Positions 34,167 to 44,465 of a DNA stretch of 49,940 bases are shown one piece after another. The DNA is from Stramenopiles sp. TOSAG23-6 (lineage: Eukaryota; Sar), in assembly GCA_900128565.1 (NCBI GenBank), contig LT635920.1:5001-54940 (forward strand). The letters are read 5' to 3'. The first letter of the stretch is position 1. Every line of letters begins with the position of its first letter. The position numbers were made by a program, and so were the translations under genes. A model generated the notes under the pieces. The model searched no databases. It saw only the letters and a list, made by a program, of their open reading frames with translations, and had not been told where the DNA came from.

Positions 34167-35716
34167 ATGCTCTCAACACGTTTGAATATTCGCCGCGTTG
34201 TTCTTCGGGGAATATCAAGTCGATCTGTATCAACTCAATCTGTACCAATAAAAAAAAGTACTGATAGTCACCGCGAGACATATCGTTATGAATTTTATAA
34301 CGGAGAAAAGGTCAAGTCAACCTTTTCGAACAAAGAGATGGACCGGAGAACAACCAACCTTCGAGAAACGATGTCGAAGATGAATTTAGAAACATGTTTG
34401 ATGACTTCAATGCATAATATTGCTTACTTTAGTGATTTTGTGTATTGTAGTTTTGGCCGGCATTATGGTCTTGTTGTTGGTCACGAAGGTCCTGTCAAAA
34501 CAATTAGCGCTGGAATCGATGCTGGCCAACCTTGGAGACGAACAGCAAACGGCGGAGAAAATGTGACTTATACGGATTGGCAGCGTGATAACTATTTCAA
34601 GGTAGCTGTTGAAGAGCTTATTAGATCTTCTTTGTCGAATCATGGGTGTTTTCGCGTTGGAGTTGAGTATGTATGTTTTATTTTTTTCAATTTCGAATTT
34701 ATTTTTTTATAGGAAATTTTGTACCTAACAAATTTTTTAAAGATTTCTTTTGAAATATTTTACCAAAATAAATGACCACTTGACTCTGGATATGTTTTCA
34801 AAATTAAGAAGTGCTCTACCTGACTCAGTTGAACTGGTTGATATAAGTAAAGATATTATGAAGAGTCGCATGGTAAAATCTGCTGAAGAAATCGAACTTA
34901 TTCGCTTAGGTGCTTGGGTTGCTGATCAGGGTGGAGAATCAGCAGTGAAGGCAATATCTGATGGTATTGGAGAATACGAAGTTGCATTAGCATCAACACA
35001 GAGAATGGTAACTGAAATTGCTAAGCATGCTCCTGGAAATGCTGAATTGATGGATACATGGACATGGTTTCAAAGTGGTATAAATACTGATGGTGCACAC
35101 AACCCCGTGACTACACGAAAACTGAACTGTGGAGATATTCTTTCTCTGAATTGTTTTCCGATGATTGGAGGATACTACACTGCTTTGGAGAGGACTTTAT
35201 TTCTAGGTGAACCTGATAAAGTATCATTAAAAATGTGGGAGGCTAATGTTGCTGTACATGAATTGGGTAATAAGTTAATCAAACCAGGAGTAAAATGTAG
35301 TGATATTGCAGAAGAACTTAATGTACGTTTTCAAAATTGAATTTCAAATTTATTTATTTTTTCGTACGAAATTTTGTACTTAACGATTTTTTTGACTAAA
35401 TTGTTTTTTCTTCACAATACATGAACTCTGTGAATCTTTGGATGTTTTACAATATCGTACTTTTGGTTATGGTCATAGTTTTGGCGTATTAAGTCATTAT
35501 TATGGTAGAGAAGCTGGTTTGGAATTACGTGAAGATGTCAATACTGTACTTGAACCTGGAATGGTCGTTTCAATGGAGCCAATGATTACAATTCCAGATG
35601 GTTTGCCTGGTGCTGGTGGATATAGAGAACATGATATTCATGTAATTACAAAAGATGGAGCTGTAAATATTACTGGTTTTCCCTACGGACCAGAACAAAA
35701 TATTATTCACGCATAA
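34167..35716 (+). CDS. Creatinase-type M24 metalloenzyme-fold hydrolase (3 exons)
   Basis: The exons are 34167-34670, 34774-35322 and 35423-35716, all phase 0, giving 448 residues. The protein aligns along its whole length with bacterial creatinase (creatine amidinohydrolase, creatine to sarcosine plus urea). Signature stretches are CSFGRHYGLVV, TDWQRDNYF, WTWFQSGINTDGAHNPVTTR (catalytic-type His277), ALERTLFL (Glu307), YRTFGYGHSFGVLSHYYGRE and VVSMEPM (Glu403). Creatinases use the M24 pita-bread fold without needing metal. The N-terminal ~45 residues (MLSTRLNIRRVVLRGISSRS) look like a mitochondrial presequence absent from bacterial enzymes. The two junctions predicted by homology (VEY|DHL and ELN|ELC) match introns that do not end in AG. 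Bacterial origin by transfer is likely but needs a tree. Confidence 0.85.
34671..34773 (+). repeat. Introner-like intron 1 of the creatinase gene
   Basis: 103 bp, GTATGTTTTATTTTTTTC at the 5' end and ...ACCAAAATAAAT at the 3' end, with the family core AATTTTGTACCTAAC. Borders are set by homology (GAG TAT | GAC CAC). A conventional alternative (donor 4 bp earlier, acceptor TTTAAAG at 34742) is also in frame but would insert ten residues, FLLKYFTKIN. Confidence 0.75.
35323..35422 (+). repeat. Introner-like intron 2 of the creatinase gene, without any AG
   Basis: 100 bp, from GTACGTTTTC to CACAATACAT, with the core CGTACGAAATTTTGTACTTA. No AG dinucleotide occurs anywhere in it, so a GT-AG intron is impossible here. 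Because an AT sits at both borders, it can equally be read as GT-AT, TG-CA or AT-AC. Confidence 0.85.
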
Positions 35717-35920
35717 GAATAATAATAACCTAAGAAGAATCTACCAATGATGAAAAACATTTCAAATAATTATACAGTAATAAATAATGGTTTATTAGGT
35801 GTACCGGGTACACGATTTGACCGATGTTTCAAAACATCACTGAATTTTCTTGATTTTTTTTATTATTTTAATTTTTTTATTATTTTTTTTCTCGAAGCAA
35901 CTTCTATAAAATTAGGGCAA

Positions 35921-37642
35921 ATGATATTCCGCTCAAATTTCTTGCCTAGGGCAAATACCGGATATATGTTCCGTCGAATGTGTACCACGACTTCAAAACG
36001 GAAAAAGACCTTTCATTTTTTTGCTGCTGGAGCTGCAGTTTCTGGTGGTTATTATTTTATTAGAGATTACTTTTCTCACCTATCCGCTAATAATGTACAT
36101 TTGTCGTCTTCTATTGATACAAGTGAAGCAATATTAGATGCATCTTCTTTTTCAGATGAATTAGTTTCGGTAACATTTGAAGCTGCAAAGGATCATGCGG
36201 TGTATATAGATGACGTAGAAAAAGAGTTTACTGATTCAGGAAAAGAAACATGCCAAGTAGTATTAGACAAAGTCGACCTTGTTCAACTTATATCTGAGCG
36301 TATTTTTTATTTATTACAATCAAAACAGCAATGTTACATTACTCCATAATACCACTATTTATTCATCATCATCAAAAATGGCGTATTGTTCACATTAAAT
36401 GGCATATCAAATTAGAAAATTTACGTATCCAATTGAAGTCTTTAGCAAAAGAATCAATTGAAAAAGGAACCTCATCTATTTTTGATACTGCTAGGTCTGA
36501 AAGAGTTCCGATATTCTCATCATGGTATTTCTCATATCCAACTACATATACCCTGATGTCGGAAGCTATATCAGCTGCATTTGCCCATCAAATTCCATGG
36601 CGTCGAAAGTCCGCCAATTGTACATTTTCATCATTCATTTCAAATTTATGTTTCATACCAAAGTTTGTACCTAACGAATATTTTGACTGAAAAAAAATAT
36701 TTTTTACAATATTCGGGATGCAACTACAAAATCAGCAGTATCTAGTCGAATTCAAGAGGTTATTCTTGCAAAATATGAAGCAATAGTGCTACGACCTGAG
36801 GTAAATGATACTAAATTTCAAACTGTTTTTTCTTCTTCAGCAAATGAATTACATGTAAACTTTTTGAGTGGTTTAGATACTGTTGAAGATGATTTTCGTT
36901 GTAAATTAAGTTCAAATAATACTTTTATAGATAGTTACTATAGTTCTTCTTCTTCAAAGGAAGATGATAACAATAGATCTAATAAACCCAATAAACCTAA
37001 TACACCTAATACACCTAATAAACCTAGTAAACGTCGAAGGAAAGGAAAACGGGGTAAAGTTCGATTGAAATTGGATTGGAGAGCTCAAATGAGAAAAATC
37101 CGTCATGTACCTCACACGATTGGACGACTTCCAGCAGAGGCATCTATTGGCTTAGCTTTTGGTGGCGCTGTCGCTGGTAAAGTTGCTGGAGGTGCTATTG
37201 CTAAGACTGCCACGACAACATTTTCTAGTAAATTGACAGCACCATTTGTAGGTAAGGCGATGAGTTCTGTTGCTGGTACATCAGGGGCAGCTGTAGGGGC
37301 TTTAGGTGGTATATTTTTTTTATAACATATATATGTATTTTTAAAGATTATTTGAGTTCACAGATAATTTGCTAAGTTTATAATTTTTATATATATATTG
37401 CAAATAATACATGTCCTGGTGGAGCAGTTGCAGGGGCAACACTTGGGATAGGTGTTGATGCTGTTTTGAATGTCATGCATAGAATGATTCATCAAGATGA
37501 CTTTGTTGCTGAGGTTAGAGATGTCCTTTGTGCCAGTGAAGAACATTTTAATAATTTACTAATATCAGAGTTAAATCGTGCTATTGACGTCTGGATTGAT
37601 ACTTCTATTGATGCCATATCACTTGTTGAAACTGAAAAATAA
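35921..37642 (+). CDS. Gly/Ala-rich probable membrane protein (multi-exon)
   Basis: Likely exons are 35921-~36300, ~36305-36619, 36715-37308 and 37413-37642. The start MIFRSNFLPR followed by an Arg/Lys-rich stretch and FAAGAAVSGGYYFIRDYF looks like an organelle-targeting sequence plus a short membrane segment. The C-terminal part is a long Gly/Ala zipper (LAFGGAVAGKVAGGAIAKTA, VGALGGPGGAVAGATLGIGV), then a helical tail ending SLVETEK. Such Gly-zipper segments are typical of membrane-embedded hairpins, some of bacterial type. Frames of exons 1 and 2 do not join directly, so either a very short intron (29 bp, GTATTTTT...AAACAG) or a missing T near 36305 is needed. No named family is recognised. 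Confidence 0.5.
36620..36714 (+). repeat. Introner-like intron in the Gly/Ala-rich gene
   Basis: 95 bp, starting GTACATTTTCATC and carrying a diverged core (AAGTTTGTACCTAACG). The only end that keeps the downstream frame near the family end is ...ACAATATTC|GGGATG. No usable in-frame AG follows the core. Confidence 0.6.
37309..37412 (+). other. Intron with ATACAT-type end, core absent
   Basis: 104 bp from GTATATTTTTTTTATAAC to GCAAATAATACAT. Using this end restores the frame across GGT G|GT CCT. It lacks the GTACYTAA core, so it may be a decayed or different element. A conventional end at GCTAAG (about 37377) also stays in frame and would add an AT-rich peptide. Confidence 0.5.
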
Positions 37643-37698
37643 TGAAAAAAACCCGAATTATTTTTTTAATTTAGATTGTAATACAAAAAGAGGTTGAA

Positions 37699-39039
37699 TT
37701 ATTTTTTTAATTTAGATTGTAGTACAAAAAGAGGTTGGTTTTTCCAACTTTCGCCTTTCCATAAAACTTTCCCCAAAATTGAATTATTATTATTATTATT
37801 TGCTTTCCCTTCATTTATTGGTACATAATTTTCATCAACAGGATGTTGAGTTTGTATTGCATCTAATAATTTCCAACCACGACTTTCATGTGTTAATGCT
37901 TGAAATCGTTTCTTTCCATAAATTCGATGTCGATTACCTGAGATTAAACCGTTACCTTCACCTATAGGAATACCCAAGAAAAGTAAACCACCTGGCTTGA
38001 GTAACATTTTAAATTCATCCATCGCTGCAAAATCTCCACGTGGATCCAATGGTTCGCCATATCTACCTAATCCATCATGTTCAATAGATGAAAAGGAACA
38101 AATAATATCAAATTCACGAAATTTTGAAAATTTCCCGTTAAGTAAATCTTTAGCATGAACCGTTTGAATGAGTGGTGATTTAGAAATTAAATTTTGATAT
38201 TCACTTGTAACGACAATTGATGCTTTGTATGCAATGGCAATAACTTCAATCCATGGCATTTCAGAACCCACAACCAAAACTCGAAGGCCGTTGACTGGGT
38301 ACCTAGTAAATGCTTCATAGAAATCAGGGATTGCATTAGGATATGCTCGGTGGTTCAGATCAATACCTTCACGTGCCTGATTAAGGAAATTATTAACAAG
38401 ATCTATTTCCCACACAATGTCACCAGTACCACCGAAACGAGAATCTTCAAACTTATCTTCAAATTTTTCGCCAAATTCCGTAAATTCATCAAAGAATGGA
38501 AGTGTCTGCAAAGGTATTGGCCCAGTGGCCCGGTAATGTCTAGTCGTTTGTATACATTTACTTGTATTTATCATTTCATTTTGCAATTGTAAGTTTGATC
38601 CTTGAGATGAAATATTACGAATATGACGATCGACTGAGTTTTGTTTTTGGTGTTCAGTCAATGCACCATCCACCAAAGACTTCGCACAGTCTGTAGAACT
38701 ATCAATATGGTGGGCTCTACAGAATTCTTGAGCATAATTGTGGACATTATCAGAAGCTACACCATCAAAATCACGAACAGCAAAAATCATAGGAGAGCCA
38801 TCCACCATCACAGGCACCTCAACGTGAGTGTCAATTTTTTTTTTATGTTCTTCTTCAAGTTGAGAATGACTTTGAGTTCTCTCCAATAACATTTTATGAA
38901 GGGCTTGCACTAGATCTTGATCTCCTAATCCATACTCTTTTTCAACAAATTTTGCTAAATTATGAGACTTTATTGGAATATTCGACTGACAGAAGCCAAT
39001 GCAAAGTGATAAAAACAAAGCAACTGCTTGAAAGAACAT
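37699..39039 (-). CDS. Secreted or luminal DUF268-type methyltransferase-like protein
   Basis: 446 residues. A signal peptide is visible (MFFQAVALFLSLCIGFCQS, 1-19). The C-terminal half carries the DUF268 pattern: VLVVGSEMPWIEVIAIAY (SAM-binding-like glycine region), CSFSSIEHDGLGRYGEPLDP, LLKPGGLLFLGIPIG and HRIYGKKRFQAL. DUF268 proteins are predicted SAM-dependent methyltransferases, often in secreted or glycan-related settings. The substrate is unknown. The N-terminal ~150 residues are unassigned, and a short poly-Asn tract precedes the end. Intronless. Downstream it faces the previous plus-strand gene with about 56 bp between stops. A ~36-bp direct repeat (aattatttttttaatttaga followed by ttgta.tacaaaaagaggtt) overlaps its 3' end at about 37659-37734. 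Confidence 0.8.
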   Translation of the reverse strand: MFFQAVALFLSLCIGFCQSNIPIKSHNLAKFVEKEYGLGDQDLVQALHKMLLERTQSHSQLEEEHKKKIDTHVEVPVMVDGSPMIFAVRDFDGVASDNVHNYAQEFCRAHHIDSSTDCAKSLVDGALTEHQKQNSVDRHIRNISSQGSNLQLQNEMINTSKCIQTTRHYRATGPIPLQTLPFFDEFTEFGEKFEDKFEDSRFGGTGDIVWEIDLVNNFLNQAREGIDLNHRAYPNAIPDFYEAFTRYPVNGLRVLVVGSEMPWIEVIAIAYKASIVVTSEYQNLISKSPLIQTVHAKDLLNGKFSKFREFDIICSFSSIEHDGLGRYGEPLDPRGDFAAMDEFKMLLKPGGLLFLGIPIGEGNGLISGNRHRIYGKKRFQALTHESRGWKLLDAIQTQHPVDENYVPINEGKANNNNNNSILGKVLWKGESWKNQPLFVLQSKLKK

Positions 39040-39274
39040 GCCAATAATATATAATAAAAGACAGAGAAACGTGCAATATTTTTTCTATTTTTTTTGAGAA
39101 AAAAAAAATAAAAACGTCAAAGTTTCGAAACAAAAATAATTCAAATCCAAAAACACGAAATATCGAAACAATAAAAATGTGACACTTCAAGTAATTTAAA
39201 TTATATATAGACAGTTATAAATATATGATATTTTTAAATGATATACTTGTATTTTATAATGATATATTATCCTA

Positions 39275-40610
39275 TTACAATTGCTGTTGTCGTTTTTGAT
39301 AAGAATAATAAGCAGGTCTAATAGGAGCTTGGATTACTTCAAGAGGAGCATATTCATTACAACTGTTTTTTTCCTGTCCTTGTTTAGATTTCGTGTCTTT
39401 TTTCATATTTTCCTGTGAAGAACAAATATCCATTGTTTCACGACATGTACGCATGAGTGTATCAGCAGCAACTGTTGCATTTTCTCCCATTTTCATACTC
39501 AAATCATAAGACATATGTATTTTGTAAAAATATTTCAAAAAAAAAATCTGAAAAAAATTGTTAGGTACAAAATTTACTATGAAAAAAAAAATATAGATAA
39601 AAAATTGAAAAAAAATAAAAAACATACATCCGCATCAAAACCAGATAAATCTCCACAAGCAACAAATGGGGTAATAATTCGTTGCATTGACGATTCTTTT
39701 TCTAAATTTTTATAACTATGATCTAAAAGAGGATTTAACATTGTTGGAATGTAACCAATCGGAGGATTATAGCGACGACATACAACAAAAGCTTCAATAG
39801 AAGAATTACGGCTACCTATTTTGTGAAAAAATATTTCAAAAAAAAAATCGTTTTTCTTTAAGTACAAAATTTCGTACGAAAAAAACTAAATTCGAAATTG
39901 GAAAAAAAATAAAACATACTTTTTGGTTTACAACAAATTACCTCTTCGAAATATACTTTAAGCTGAGAATATAAAAGACAAACATCTTTACCTCGAAATA
40001 TTTTTGCTACAAAAGTACCACCGGGTCGTAAAAGATTGGTAGTAATATTTAACGCAGCCAAAAGAAGTTGTGCCTGAACATATTCATCAAGGTCATGCAA
40101 ACCTGTCACATCAGGTGCTCCATCACATATCACAAGATCCGCTTTTTCCCCTTTAAATTGAGAAATTATATTTGTAGCAGTTTCATGAGATGTTATATCA
40201 CCTTGCATATGTACAACACCTTCTATTGGAGTCATTTCCTGTAAGTCTACAGCAACAATACGCGCAGCGCCATTTTTATCAAATTTTCGTGTATTTTTAC
40301 AAATTGGAGAAACACTATCCCCAGGAGTTTTACAAATTGGAGAAACACTATCCCCAGGAGACGTTTCACTAGGACTCTTTTTATCATTAGTTTTTTCTAT
40401 TGATTGTTGGAGTGTCTTTAGAATACGCCTACTACAAACTTGACTCCAACTACCGGGTGCTGCACATAAGTCAACTACTCGTTCCACACCCGTAAAAATA
40501 TCAAGTTGTTCATCAATTTGTAGTAGTTTAAAAGCTGATCTAGCTCGAAAACCAACCTCCTTGGCTTTGCGATAATATATGTCGCGTTTATCTTTGGACG
40601 TGCGACCCAT
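39275..40610 (-). CDS. TRM7: TRM7/FTSJ1-type tRNA 2'-O-ribose methyltransferase (3 exons)
   Basis: The exons are 40610-39920, 39815-39628 and 39514-39275, giving 372 residues. RrmJ/FtsJ enzymes methylate ribose 2'-OH. The TRM7 branch modifies positions 32 and 34 of tRNA anticodon loops in the cytoplasm. The start [20 protein letters not shown] and [12 protein letters not shown] (SAM site) are typical. The catalytic K-D-K-E tetrad is Lys28, Asp163, Lys203 and Glu238, with Glu238 supplied by exon 2 ([12 protein letters not shown]), confirming the first junction. [13 protein letters not shown] runs into exon 3 MSYDLSM. An 11-residue tandem duplication (GDSVSPICK twice, ~86-105) sits in a loop. 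Divergent from the DHX16 helicase gene. Confidence 0.92.
39515..39627 (-). repeat. Introner-like intron 2 of TRM7
   Basis: 113 bp. On the coding strand it runs from GTATGTTTTTTATTTTTTTT to TTTTTACAAAATACAT, with core AATTTTGTACCTAACAA. Homology favours FDAD|MSYDL. A TTTCAG acceptor upstream (39550) would also be in frame and add eleven residues ([11 protein letters not shown]), strikingly like the extra peptide possible for creatinase intron 1. Confidence 0.75.
39816..39919 (-). repeat. Introner-like intron 1 of TRM7, ending in AG
   Basis: 104 bp, from GTATGTTTTATTTTTTTTCC to TTTTTTCACAAAATAG, with core CGTACGAAATTTTGTACTTA. Here the end is a conventional AATAG|GT, showing that the family can also provide a normal acceptor. 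Confidence 0.85.
40327..40362 (-). repeat. Tandem 33-bp in-frame duplication in TRM7
   Basis: The sequence ttttacaaattggagaaaca followed by ctatccccaggag occurs twice in a row at about 40294-40360, duplicating 11 residues (around GDSVSPICK) in a surface loop between the SAM site and the catalytic Asp. Confidence 0.8.
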
Positions 40611-40949
40611 TTGTTATAATGAATGTTGTATTTCGTCAAATATTCCAAGACTTTACAATAAGACTTGTGACAATAGACAACTGTTTACACGGTTAAAATG
40701 GGTAGTACTGCCTTGGCCTGACAGAATAATTTTTTTCATGCGCTGACTAGGCGTTACCGGGTTTCCTCTCCTTCGAATAAAATTCACTCGAGCGTCGTCG
40801 TCCTTACCGATTTTTCGTATGCTNGGAGGAAAGCAAATTTGTAGTCACAATACTTTGTACCCATTTGATATTATTTCGCATCTATTGAATTATATCAAAA
40901 TGTCATTAGTATAGATAGATATATTGTTTATAAAGTATCGTATTGAATC
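40611..40949. promoter_or_regulatory. Divergent intergenic region, TRM7 / DHX16
   Basis: 339 bp, with a distinctly GC-richer patch at about 40700-40830 (for example cgttaccgggtttcctctcc and cgagcgtcgtcgtcc), then an AT-rich stretch before the helicase ATG. One N at 40824. No RNA gene recognised. Confidence 0.4.
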
Positions 40950-43900
40950 ATGTCAGCAGCTCAGAGTAGCGTCTCGCAGTGGTGTTCGGACGAGTTGCAT
41001 GGGTTGTTAGGTTTTACATCTGCCACAATGACGGAATATGTTCTAGCTTTAGGTCGCACTTCGAAGAGCCATGAAGAATTTTGTAAAAAGTTGGTTGATG
41101 CAGGTGTTAATGATATCAATAAAGCAAATGCATTTGCAGAAAGGTTGCTCGCGCGAGTACCAAGAAAAAAGTCAGTGAATGCTTCAGTGTCAAAGTCAAC
41201 GTCCAGGTCTGTAAGCAACGCAGCAGAACTTGAACGGTCAAGCAAATACTCTTTAGTTCTTAGCAGTGAAGACGAATCTACACATCAGTTTGATTCGGTA
41301 CGTCGAAAAAAAAAGTCGAAAGTAAAATCAAAGAGTAGTAAAAGTAGCAAACGAAAAAAAGAAAAAGTTCAAAATGACGGACAGGAATTTGACTCTAAAA
41401 GTATTTCCAAAAAGAAACGAAAGCGTCGTAAAAAGTTTAGACAAAAAGATGTCGATAATAGTTCCTCTGGAGATGAGGTTTCAATCAATCGAAGACAACG
41501 AATTATGGAGACACTTCCCGTGGAAGAGGAGACTGAGGAAGCTAGAGACCAACGTGAGAGACAAGAATTTGAGGAACGTCTCCGAGCTCGTGATGTTTCT
41601 AAAACTCGTCATTTGGCTGACAAAACTGACTATGAAAATGATCAGATGAAAACGAATAAACCTTCTGATAAAGCGAATTCTACGCGTGATGGTATGACGC
41701 AATCTGAGCAAAGACGAAATTTAAAACGACTTCGTGAATTAGCTCGTCGAAAATATTTGGGAGAACGTGAAAAAAAACAACTCGATTTACTTGAATTTCA
41801 AGTTAAAGATGAAGATTTTCTTTTTTCTGGTCAAAAGCTTACAAAGAAGGAACTTGAATTACATNAAAAAAATAAGCAACTTTTAGACATTGCGACGAAT
41901 CGAATCAAAAAGATAGGACCAGTGAATGATGATTATCATATACCTGGTAATGAGTCAGACAATGATAATAAACAAGATATGAAGAGTAAAGAAGCACTAT
42001 TAGAAGCACGTTATGTCGAACCTACATACACTGAAGTAAAATCAATTCAACAAACATGGGAAGAGGATCGTGCTAAAGGTGCATCTTTTACATTTGGTAG
42101 TAAATCAAAAATATCAAAAGAAAACAAATATGAATTTGTGATTGATGATTCGATTGATTTTATTTCTGGTACAACAGCAAACAATAATAAGAACACAATT
42201 AAACCAGGTAGTAAAGAAGACCTTGAAAATCAAAAACAAATGAAAAAGAAAAAGTCAATGGCTCTTTCAGAAGTTAGAAAAACTTTACCTATTTATGGTT
42301 ATCGCAATGAGTTGCTTGATACAATAAAAAATAATCAAATAGTCATTGTTGTTGGTGAAACTGGTTCAGGAAAAACAACACAAATCCCTCAATATTTACA
42401 CGAAGCTGGTTATACAAAAAAAGGTACGAAAGAAAAAGCTGCTATCAAAGTTGGTTGCACACAACCTCGGCGTGTAGCTGCGATGAGTGTAGCTGCACGT
42501 GTTGCACAAGAAGTTGGAGTTAAAATAGGAAATGAAGTAGGATATTCGATTCGTTTTGAAGATTGTACATCACCAAAAACTATTTTAAAATATATGACTG
42601 ATGGTATGTTACTTCGTGAGTTTTTGACATCACCAGATTTAGAAACGTATTCCGCAATTATGGTAGATGAAGCACATGAACGAACTTTACATACTGATGT
42701 TTTATTTGGTCTTGTTAAGGATATTGCAAGATTTCGTGAAGATATTCGACTTGTTATCTCATCGGCTACAATGGATGCTGAAAAGTTTTCAGAATATTTT
42801 GATGATGCTCCAATTTTTGTCATTCCTGGTCGAATGTATCCAATTGATACGTTATATTGCAAAGCTCCTGAAGCTGATTATATTGATGCAGCTGTAGTTA
42901 CTGCATTACAAGCTCATATATCACAACCAGTACCGGGAGACATTTTAATATTCATGACGGGTCAATTGGAAATTGAAACTGCTGAACAAATGTTACGTGC
43001 AAGAACAGAGGCACTTGGATCTAAAATACGCGAATTGATAATTTGTCCAATATATGCTTCTTTACCCTCAGAGAAGCAAGCTTTAGTATTTCAGCCAGCG
43101 CCACCTGAGGGACGTAAAGTTGTATTAGCTACAAATATTGCAGAAACTTCGTTGACAATTGATGGAGTCACTTTTGTAATTGATACTGGATTTTGTAAAC
43201 AGAATAGTTATAACCCTCGAACTGGAATGGAATCTTTATTAGTTACGCCAATTTCAAAAGCTGCAGCGAATCAACGATCAGGTCGTGCAGGAAGAACTGG
43301 ACCGGGAACATGTTTTCGTTTATTTACTGCTTGGAGTTATAAGCATGAATTAGAGGATAATACAGTACCAGAAATTCAACGAACAAATTTATCTTCTGTA
43401 GTTCTTATGCTTAAATCTTTAGGGATAAATGATCTTATGAATTTTGATTTCATGGATCCTCCTCCTGCTGAAACATTAATGATGGCATTTGAAAGTTTGT
43501 ATGCATTAGGCGCGATCAATTCTAAAGGTGAACTTACAAAAATGGGACGGAGAATGGCAGAGTTTCCATGTGCCCCACAACTATCTAAAATGATATTAGC
43601 CTCTGAAAAATTTGGATGTGTTGAAGAAATTCTAACAATATGTGCAATGCTTGATGTGAATAATTCAATATTTTTAAGACCAAAAGAAAAAAAAGTTCAT
43701 GCTGATAATGCTCGGATGGCGTTTGCACGTGGTAATCATGGTGATCATATTGCATTATTGAGAGTATATCAAGGATGGGAAGAGTCTGGATTTTCACGTC
43801 CATGGTGTTTTGAAAATTATGTTCAAGAAAAAACAATGAAAAGAGCGCGCGATATTAGAGAACAATTATTAGGTTTATGTAGTCGTGTTGAAATAGAAGT

Positions 43901-44252
43901 TGTTGGTAATTCAAAGGAAGGTATGGATGATATTTTAAAAGCTATAACAGCTGGGTTTTTTTATCATACTGCAAAATTACAAAAATCGGGTTCATATAGG
44001 ACTGTCAAACATGGACATTCTGTGAATATACATCCATCATCTTCGTTTTTTAAACAAGAAACTTTACCTACATGGTTACTTTACCATGAACTCGTATTTA
44101 CTACAAAAGAATTTATGAGACAAGTTATTCAAATAAAATCTGATTGGCTAGTTGAACTTGCACCACATTATTACAAACCTAAAGATTTGGAAGATCCAGG
44201 CAAAAAGAAAATGCCTAAAAATAAAGGTCGTGTAGCTGAAGCATTTAAATAA
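40950..44252 (+). CDS. DHX16: DEAH-box spliceosomal helicase, DHX16/Prp2 type
   Basis: 1100 residues, intronless. Prp2/DHX16 remodels the activated spliceosome before the first transesterification, in the nucleus. The N-terminus ([12 protein letters not shown]...MTEYVLALG) matches the DHX16-specific leader and is followed by a long charged Lys/Glu/Ser region to ~420. Helicase motifs: [10 protein letters not shown] (~469-477), Ia [22 protein letters not shown] (~573), III SAT (~605), [22 protein letters not shown] and [14 protein letters not shown] (~775). The DEAH ratchet/OB-fold part follows ([43 protein letters not shown]). Motif IV has Leu where Glu is usual (GQEEIE), a small oddity. One N at 41865. 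Its presence fits an organism with active splicing. Confidence 0.93.
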   Translation: MSAAQSSVSQWCSDELHGLLGFTSATMTEYVLALGRTSKSHEEFCKKLVDAGVNDINKANAFAERLLARVPRKKSVNASVSKSTSRSVSNAAELERSSKYSLVLSSEDESTHQFDSVRRKKKSKVKSKSSKSSKRKKEKVQNDGQEFDSKSISKKKRKRRKKFRQKDVDNSSSGDEVSINRRQRIMETLPVEEETEEARDQRERQEFEERLRARDVSKTRHLADKTDYENDQMKTNKPSDKANSTRDGMTQSEQRRNLKRLRELARRKYLGEREKKQLDLLEFQVKDEDFLFSGQKLTKKELELHXKNKQLLDIATNRIKKIGPVNDDYHIPGNESDNDNKQDMKSKEALLEARYVEPTYTEVKSIQQTWEEDRAKGASFTFGSKSKISKENKYEFVIDDSIDFISGTTANNNKNTIKPGSKEDLENQKQMKKKKSMALSEVRKTLPIYGYRNELLDTIKNNQIVIVVGETGSGKTTQIPQYLHEAGYTKKGTKEKAAIKVGCTQPRRVAAMSVAARVAQEVGVKIGNEVGYSIRFEDCTSPKTILKYMTDGMLLREFLTSPDLETYSAIMVDEAHERTLHTDVLFGLVKDIARFREDIRLVISSATMDAEKFSEYFDDAPIFVIPGRMYPIDTLYCKAPEADYIDAAVVTALQAHISQPVPGDILIFMTGQLEIETAEQMLRARTEALGSKIRELIICPIYASLPSEKQALVFQPAPPEGRKVVLATNIAETSLTIDGVTFVIDTGFCKQNSYNPRTGMESLLVTPISKAAANQRSGRAGRTGPGTCFRLFTAWSYKHELEDNTVPEIQRTNLSSVVLMLKSLGINDLMNFDFMDPPPAETLMMAFESLYALGAINSKGELTKMGRRMAEFPCAPQLSKMILASEKFGCVEEILTICAMLDVNNSIFLRPKEKKVHADNARMAFARGNHGDHIALLRVYQGWEESGFSRPWCFENYVQEKTMKRARDIREQLLGLCSRVEIEVVGNSKEGMDDILKAITAGFFYHTAKLQKSGSYRTVKHGHSVNIHPSSSFFKQETLPTWLLYHELVFTTKEFMRQVIQIKSDWLVELAPHYYKPKDLEDPGKKKMPKNKGRVAEAFK

Positions 44253-44465
44253 AATAAAATTAATCATGAAAATTATTCGATTTATTTCGATTTCGGAGGT
44301 TTTTTGTAAACGTCGGAGGAGGTAATATTTCTACTAGTGCCATTTTGTTGTCGGTAATGTGTCTCGAGGAAGTGTTCCAAAAAACTACATGTTGAATCTT
44401 ACATGCACAAATATACACCCAACCAATCGTATAACTGGATCCGTTTAATATTTATAACACGTACA
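44253..44465. other. Intergenic region, DHX16 / ankyrin gene
   Basis: Between two same-strand genes. If the upstream in-frame ATG at 44403 is used, the spacer is only 150 bp. Two tcggagg copies at about 44294-44321 are the only small repeats seen. Confidence 0.3.
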
